Part shown: positions 43,907 through 48,920 of the stretch, piece after piece
Layout: each line of letters begins with the position of its first letter
Position numbering within the stretch: the stretch's first letter is position 1
From: Actibacterium sp. MT2.3-13A
GTDB taxonomy: Bacteria > Pseudomonadota > Alphaproteobacteria > Rhodobacterales > Rhodobacteraceae
DNA length: 48,920 nucleotides
Direction: 5' to 3'
Assembly (NCBI RefSeq): GCF_018139985.1
Contig: NZ_JAGSOU010000020.1
Coordinates: 1 to 48,920, forward strand
The notes under the pieces: model-generated
What the model saw: the letters and a program-made list of their open reading frames with translations, nothing else
Database searches by the model: none
What the model was told of the DNA's origin: nothing
Translations under genes and position numbers: made by a program

Positions 43907-45202
43907 ATGACCTATCACCCGAAATCAGACTTCATGCGCGTGATGATCGAGCGCGGCTTCCTGGCCGACTGCACCGATTATCAGGGGCTGGACGAGGCCC
44001 TGATCGCAGGCGTGGTGCCGGCCTATATCGGCTTCGACGCCACGGCGAAATCGCTGCATGTGGGCAGCCTGATCCAGATCATGATGCTGCGCTGGCTGCA
44101 GAAATGCGGGCACAAACCGCTCGTGCTGATGGGCGGGGGCACCACCAAGGTGGGCGACCCCTCGTTCCGCGCCGACGAGCGCCCGCTGCTGACGCCCGAG
44201 CAGATCGAGGCCAATATCAGCGGCATCCGGCAGGTCTTCGACAAATATGTCGGCTTTGGCGAGGGTCCCTCGGACGCGCTGATGCTGAACAACGCCGAAT
44301 GGCTGGACAATCTGAACTACCTGGAGTTCCTGCGCGATATCGGGCGGCATTTCTCGGTCAACCGGATGCTGTCGTTCGAGTCCGTGAAATCGCGGCTGGA
44401 CCGGGAGCAGTCGCTCTCCTTCCTCGAATTCAACTACATGATCCTGCAGGCCTATGACTTCCTCGAACTCAACCGCCGCTACGGCTGCCGGCTGCAGATG
44501 GGCGGCTCGGACCAGTGGGGCAACATCGTCAACGGTATAGACCTGACGCGCCGGGTGCTCGATCACGAGGTCTACGGCCTGACCTCGCCGTTGCTGACCA
44601 CCTCGGACGGCAAGAAGATGGGCAAATCGCAGAACGGCGCGGTCTGGCTGAACGAGGACATGCTGAGCCCCTATGAGTTCTGGCAGTTCTGGCGCAACAC
44701 CACCGACGCCGATGTGGGCCGCTTCCTCAAGCTCTACACCGAGCTGCCTCTCGAGGAATGCGAGCGCCTCGGCGCGCTGAAAGGGGCCGGGATCAACGAG
44801 GCCAAGATCGTCCTCGCCAACGAGGTCACCGCGCTCTGCCACGGGCGCGAAGCGGCCGAGGCGGCCGAGGCCACCGCGCGCGAAGTGTTCGAGAGGGGCG
44901 GCATGGGCGAGGACCTGCCCACATTCAAGCTCAGTTCCAAAGACCTGAACTGGCTCGCAGGCGATCTCTTGGGCGCGTCATCCGGCAAGATGTACTGCGC
45001 CGCAGCCACGCTCTTCGTCGAGGCCAAACTTGCCAACTCCGGCAAAGACGCAAAGCGTCTGATTTCCGAAAAAGCCGCACTCGTTAATGATGAAGTTGTA
45101 GATGCGTCCGTGCCGTTCGTCTGTAGAGACGTCCTTGAGGCCGGGCCAACAAAGCTCAGCGCGGGCAAGAAGCGTCACGCGCTGGTGGTGCTGGCGGATT
45201 AA
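43907..45202 (+). CDS. tyrS: Tyrosine-tRNA ligase
   Basis: 431 residues, class I TyrRS. The HIGH motif is HVGS (51-54) in [19 protein letters not shown]. The tyrosine-binding Tyr/Asp/Gln set is in [12 protein letters not shown] and [11 protein letters not shown], and the KMSKS equivalent is KMGKS. The C-terminal S4-like RNA-binding domain (about 360-431) is encoded by AT-richer DNA (about 44930-45160; the line from 45061 is 48% GC) than the rest of the gene. The frame is intact. It is followed at once by dispersed repeat copies 8 and 9 and an intrinsic terminator. Confidence 0.97.
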   Translation: MTYHPKSDFMRVMIERGFLADCTDYQGLDEALIAGVVPAYIGFDATAKSLHVGSLIQIMMLRWLQKCGHKPLVLMGGGTTKVGDPSFRADERPLLTPEQIEANISGIRQVFDKYVGFGEGPSDALMLNNAEWLDNLNYLEFLRDIGRHFSVNRMLSFESVKSRLDREQSLSFLEFNYMILQAYDFLELNRRYGCRLQMGGSDQWGNIVNGIDLTRRVLDHEVYGLTSPLLTTSDGKKMGKSQNGAVWLNEDMLSPYEFWQFWRNTTDADVGRFLKLYTELPLEECERLGALKGAGINEAKIVLANEVTALCHGREAAEAAEATAREVFERGGMGEDLPTFKLSSKDLNWLAGDLLGASSGKMYCAAATLFVEAKLANSGKDAKRLISEKAALVNDEVVDASVPFVCRDVLEAGPTKLSAGKKRHALVVLAD

Positions 45203-45245
45203 GACTTTCTTGCCTCCGGCGGGGATATTTGGGGCCAGAAGAAAG
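45203..45245 (+). repeat. Dispersed intergenic repeat, copy 8 (left arm of inverted pair)
   Basis: Full-length copy starting directly after the tyrS stop: GACTTTCTTGCCTCC, GGCGGGGATATTTGG, GGCCAGAAGAAA. It pairs with copy 9 to form a very long hairpin. Confidence 0.92.
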
Positions 45246-45265
45246 GGGGAAGCCCCTTTTTCTTC
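45242..45265 (+). terminator. Intrinsic terminator of tyrS at the tip of the repeat hairpin
   Basis: AAAGGGG (45242-45248), loop GAAG, CCCCTTT (45253-45259), T-run to 45261. It forms the apex of the larger inverted repeat made by copies 8 and 9, so the repeat pair carries a genuine terminator. Confidence 0.75.
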
Positions 45266-45291
45266 TTGGCCCAAATACTCCCGCCGGAGGC
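45260..45291 (-). repeat. Dispersed intergenic repeat, copy 9 (right arm of inverted pair)
   Basis: The minus strand reads GCCTCCGGCGGGAGTATTTG, GGCCAAGAAGAA. It faces copy 8. The following 120 bases up to the cyclophilin stop are very GC-rich and show no gene. Confidence 0.9.
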
Positions 45292-45411
45292 GGCCCGGCC
45301 GCAGCCCGAAGCAGGCGGCCAGGGACGGCGCGTCCGGCGCCGCGAACCCCCGCCGCGCGCAGCGCGAAAGGGCGTGCGGCCGACAGGCCGCTCACCATGA
45401 TTGCCGGCCGG

Positions 45412-45949
<538 letters not shown>

Positions 45950-45957
<8 letters not shown>

Positions 45958-46456
45958 CGGCGGCCACCTTGACGCTGATCATGCGGTCCGGCGACGCGGG
46001 CGGCTCGCCGCGGGTGATGTTGTCGACGAATTCCATGCCCTCGATCACCCGGCCGTAGACCGTGTATTGCCGGTTCAGGAAATGGTTGTCGGAGAAGTTG
46101 ATGAAGAACTGCGAATTGGCCGAGTTCGGGTTCTGCGAGCGCGCCGCGCCCAGCGTGCCGCGGTCATGCGGGATGCCGGAGAACTCGGCCGGCAGGTCGG
46201 GCAGGTCCGAGCCGCCGGTGCCGGCGCGGCGCAGGTCGAAATCCTTTTCGGCATTGCCGTGCTTGACGTCGCCGCTCTGCGCCATGAAGCCGTCGATCAC
46301 GCGGTGGAAGACCACGTTGTCATAGGCGCCGGCGCGGGCCAGTTCCTTCATCCGCTCGCAGTGCTTGGGCGCGATGTCGGGCAGCAGCTCGATCACCACG
46401 CGGCCGTCCTTCAGTTCCATGATGATGGTGTTTTCGGGGTCCTTGATCTCGGCCAT
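45950..46456 (-). CDS. Cytoplasmic peptidyl-prolyl cis-trans isomerase (cyclophilin)
   Basis: 168 residues, no signal peptide: MAEIKDPENTIIMELKDGRVVIELLPDIAPKHCERMKELA, then VVFHRVIDGFMAQSGDVKHG and RGTLGAARSQNPNSANSQFFINF. PpiB-type single-domain cyclophilin, closely related to the following secreted copy. ATG 46456 has AAAAGGAGAACGGC directly upstream. It is divergent from pgk. Confidence 0.94.
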
Positions 46457-46532
46457 GCCGTTCTCCTTTTCGGTTTTGCCGGACCCTAGAGCGGGACGCG
46501 GGCGAAGAAAAGCCACATTGGCGCCGCGGCGG

Positions 46533-46561
46533 TTGACGCACGCGGCACGATTGGGTGAATA
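46533..46561 (+). promoter_or_regulatory. Probable promoter of pgk
   Basis: TTGACG and TGAATA with 17 bases between them, 34 bases before the pgk start; GTGAAT is the alternative -10 reading. The segment contains two copies of CACGATTGG. Confidence 0.4.
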
Positions 46562-46595
46562 GGTGGCGACACGATTGGCATAAGGGACTGAGCGC

Positions 46596-47789
46596 ATGGC
46601 CTGGAAAACCCTCGACGACATGGAACTGGCCGGAAAGGTCGTGCTGGTCCGCGTGGACATCAACGTGCCGGTTGAAGACGGCCGGGTGACCGACGCCACC
46701 CGCATCGAGCGCATCGTGCCCACGGTGAACGACATCCTGACCAAGGGCGGCAAGCCGGTGCTGCTGGCGCATTTCGACCGGCCCAAGGGCAAGGTCGTGC
46801 CGGAGATGAGCCTCAAGGTGGTGATCCCCGCGCTGGAGGCCGCGCTCGGCCGCGGCGTGCTCTTCGCCGAGGACTGCATCGGCCTGCCCGCCAAACAGGC
46901 GGTGGCCGCACTCAGCGAGGGCGATGTGCTGCTGCTGGAGAACACCCGCTTCCATCCGGGCGAGGAGACGAACGATCCGATGATGACCGCCGCGCTGGCG
47001 GCGCTGGGCGATGTCTATGTCAATGACGCGTTTTCGGCCGCGCACCGCGCCCATGCCTCGACCGAGGGCCTCGCCAGGTTGCTGCCCGCCGCCGCCGGGC
47101 GGCTGATGCAGGCCGAGCTGGAGGCGCTGGAGGCGGCGCTGGGCAATCCCGCGCGCCCGGTGGTCGCCGTCGTGGGCGGCGCCAAGGTCTCGACCAAGCT
47201 CGACCTGCTGGGCAACCTGGTGGAGAAGGTCGATCACCTGGTGATCGGCGGCGGCATGGCCAACACCTTCCTCGCCGCGCAGGGCATCGACGTGGGCAAG
47301 TCGCTGGCCGAGCATGACATGGCCGACACCGCCCGCGAGATCATGGAAAAGGCCGAAAAGACCGGCTGCGCCATCCTGCTGCCCTCCGACGTGGTGGTGG
47401 CGCGCGCCTTCGAGGCCCATGCCGAACATCAGGTCGTCGCCGCCGACGCCTGCCCGGCGGACGCGATGATCCTTGATGCCGGGCCCGAGACCGTGGCGCG
47501 GATCGAGGAGGTCTTTTCCAGATGCCGCACGCTGATCTGGAACGGCCCGCTCGGCGCCTTCGAGATCGCGCCCTTCGACGCCGCCACCAATGCCGCCGCC
47601 GCTCAGGCCGCCGAACTGACCCGCGAGGGCAAGCTGGTGACGGTGGCGGGCGGCGGTGACACGGTCGCCGCGCTGAACGGTTCGGGCGCGGCGGAGAGCT
47701 TCAGCTACATCTCCACCGCCGGGGGCGCCTTCCTGGAATGGATGGAGGGCAAGGTGCTGCCGGGGGTCGCGGCGCTCAACGCGTCTTGA
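46596..47789 (+). CDS. pgk: Phosphoglycerate kinase
   Basis: 397 residues, normal for bacterial PGK. It transfers phosphate from 1,3-bisphosphoglycerate to ADP. Motifs are [89 protein letters not shown] and the ATP-site GGGDTVAAL. The usual His-Phe in LAHFDRP replaces the more common SHLGRP of other bacteria, as known in alphaproteobacteria. Monocistronic to judge by the next gene's own ribosome binding site. Confidence 0.98.
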   Translation: MAWKTLDDMELAGKVVLVRVDINVPVEDGRVTDATRIERIVPTVNDILTKGGKPVLLAHFDRPKGKVVPEMSLKVVIPALEAALGRGVLFAEDCIGLPAKQAVAALSEGDVLLLENTRFHPGEETNDPMMTAALAALGDVYVNDAFSAAHRAHASTEGLARLLPAAAGRLMQAELEALEAALGNPARPVVAVVGGAKVSTKLDLLGNLVEKVDHLVIGGGMANTFLAAQGIDVGKSLAEHDMADTAREIMEKAEKTGCAILLPSDVVVARAFEAHAEHQVVAADACPADAMILDAGPETVARIEEVFSRCRTLIWNGPLGAFEIAPFDAATNAAAAQAAELTREGKLVTVAGGGDTVAALNGSGAAESFSYISTAGGAFLEWMEGKVLPGVAALNAS

Positions 47790-47856
47790 TCCGAGGCGGG
47801 GTTGGGGGTCTGATCGGGGAATGCGTTTCGCGTCATTTCCCGAAAGGAGATTTCCC

Positions 47857-48920
47857 ATGCCCCGCCTATTGCACGGTTCCGGCCTCGCGCTGAGCGCGGC
47901 GCTGTGCCTGTCACCGGCCGGCGCCCGCGCCCAGGACTGGCCCACCTATCTCGACCTCCTGCGCCCCGAGCGCGTGGTCGAGCACCTGCTGCAGGCCGGC
48001 ATCATGGGGCTGCGCACGCAGCTCGACCTGCGCTATGGCGATATCTCGGTCAACCCGGCGACGGGCTATGTCGCGCTCACCGAGATCGAGTTATGGCCCC
48101 TGCCCGAATGGGACGCGGCGGGGGACTGCCGGATCGCGGCCGACCGGCTGTCGATCCGATCAGGCGGGCTCGACGATCCCGACCGGATGCGGGTGCGGCT
48201 GCAACTCTCGGGGGGCAGCGCGCCCGGCGCCTGCCTGCCGCCGGACATGCGCCCCCTCCTGCAGGCCGCGCGCCTCGACCGGATCGAGCTGCCGCGGCTG
48301 ACCATCGACATCAATTACGAGATCAGCAGCGCCGAGGCCGGCCTGCATGTCTACGGCGAGGCGGCGCAGCTGGCCGCCGTCGATCTGACCGCCGATTTCA
48401 GCTATCTCTGGGTCGAGGGGCGCGGCGGCGACGACCCGGTGCCGGTGGCTTTCCTCTCCGCCGCGGCGCTGAGCGTCGAGAATCTCGGCGGCTGGGAGGC
48501 GCTGAGGCCGATGCTGCCGCCGCCGCTGAGCGATCCTGCCAGCGCGCCCGCGGCGCTGGAGGAAATGCTGGGCGCCCTGCTGGAGGAGGCCAACCGCAAG
48601 GCCGCCGGGGCCGAGCAGCCGGTGCCGCTGAGCGCGGCACAGCGGGCCTTCGTCGCCTCGGTCGCCGGCGCCTGGCCCGCCTTCCTGCAGGACCCGGCCC
48701 GGCTGGTGCTGGAGACGGGCTACGCGCCCGAGGACGATGCCTATCTCGACTTCGCCTATTACGAGGGCGACCTGCCGGCGCTGTTCGACGACCTGCAGCC
48801 GCGGCTGGGCCGCAGCGCGGCGCGGCAGCGCGCGGTGCTGCCCGCCGCGCTGCTGCGGCGGGGGCTGGGCGGCGAGGCGCAGGCCCTGCCCGCCGCCGAA
48901 CGCTTGCGCCTCGGCCGGGC
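47857..48920 (+). CDS. Secreted protein of unknown function, cut by window end
   Basis: 354 codons are open to the window edge; the end is not seen. ATG 47857 has AAAGGAG. A signal peptide (LHGSGLALSAALCLSPAGARAQ, cleavage about 25) precedes DWPTYLDLLRPERVVEHLLQ. A long acidic, mixed alpha/beta part follows, without membrane helices (LRYGDISVNPATGYVALTEIEL, RIELPRLTIDINYEISSAEAGL, YAPEDDAYLDFAYYEGDLPALF). Only two cysteines occur after the signal peptide (in AGDCRIA and PGACLPP), possibly one disulfide. I do not recognise the family; a periplasmic or outer-membrane-associated protein is all that can be said. Confidence 0.8.
   Translation, partial: MPRLLHGSGLALSAALCLSPAGARAQDWPTYLDLLRPERVVEHLLQAGIMGLRTQLDLRYGDISVNPATGYVALTEIELWPLPEWDAAGDCRIAADRLSIRSGGLDDPDRMRVRLQLSGGSAPGACLPPDMRPLLQAARLDRIELPRLTIDINYEISSAEAGLHVYGEAAQLAAVDLTADFSYLWVEGRGGDDPVPVAFLSAAALSVENLGGWEALRPMLPPPLSDPASAPAALEEMLGALLEEANRKAAGAEQPVPLSAAQRAFVASVAGAWPAFLQDPARLVLETGYAPEDDAYLDFAYYEGDLPALFDDLQPRLGRSAARQRAVLPAALLRRGLGGEAQALPAAERLRLGR

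Overview
The window is about 49 kb of GC-rich, densely coded bacterial chromosome. Gene content and order point to an alphaproteobacterium of the Rhodobacterales (Rhodobacter/Roseobacter relatives): the block DUF177-rpmF-plsX-fabH-ihfA-merR-tRNA-Pro-dcd, the block dgt-antiporter-argS-SPOR-nagZ-scpA-scpB, citramalate synthase beside cysS, an OlsB ornithine lipid acyltransferase, a Fur/Mur-type regulator and FnrL-like TTGA-N6-TCAA sites. I cannot resolve the genus.

Left edge (1-1620): a small AT-richer accessory patch. An IS3-family element (orfA, A6G frameshift site, one terminus) has inserted into an IS1595-family transposase gene. Beside that remnant are a DUF6471 gene and a two-TM membrane protein of unknown function whose tail overlaps the DUF6471 gene.

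1.8-12.3 kb: an MFS transporter; a minus-strand run cysS-cimA-squalene/phytoene-synthase-like protein preceded by a possible Ile-rich leader peptide; an outer membrane barrel; an SDR dehydrogenase; an ABC-F ATPase; an Hsp20; and olsB behind a very good Pho box. 12.4-18.8 kb: msrB, bamE, then the ribosomal protein/fatty acid block (DUF177, L32, PlsX, FabH, IHF-alpha, MerR), tRNA-Pro(GGG) and dCTP deaminase.

18.9-27.3 kb: a long minus-strand operon with overlapping stop/start codons: dgt, CPA-type antiporter, argS, SPOR protein, nagZ, scpA, scpB and a small basic protein. 27.4-33.8 kb: erpA, a cytochrome c and a BaiN/HI0933 flavoprotein flanking an FnrL-like site, xth-mazG, an orphan iron-binding periplasmic protein with a palindromic operator, then a nucleoside hydrolase and GNAT pair. 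33.8-41.2 kb: SelO, three EamA transporters (two of them a tandem duplication), an NhaP-like antiporter, a Fur/Mur regulator and enolase. 41.3-48.9 kb: an AT-richer orphan protein, a HAD hydrolase, anmK, tyrS, two tandem cyclophilins, pgk and a secreted protein cut by the window edge.

Most genes are core metabolism. The most unusual signals are: (i) a dispersed intergenic repeat (core GCCTCCGGCGGGGATATTTG followed by a CCAGAAGAA-type tail) in nine places, twice as inverted pairs that fold into long hairpins; (ii) sharply bounded AT-rich patches inside cysS and tyrS; (iii) the candidate attenuation peptide before cysS-cimA; (iv) the nested mobile element at the left end; and (v) a 203-residue orphan protein with a nuclease-like motif between eno and a HAD gene. 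I saw no CRISPR array, phage or obvious multi-gene defence island.
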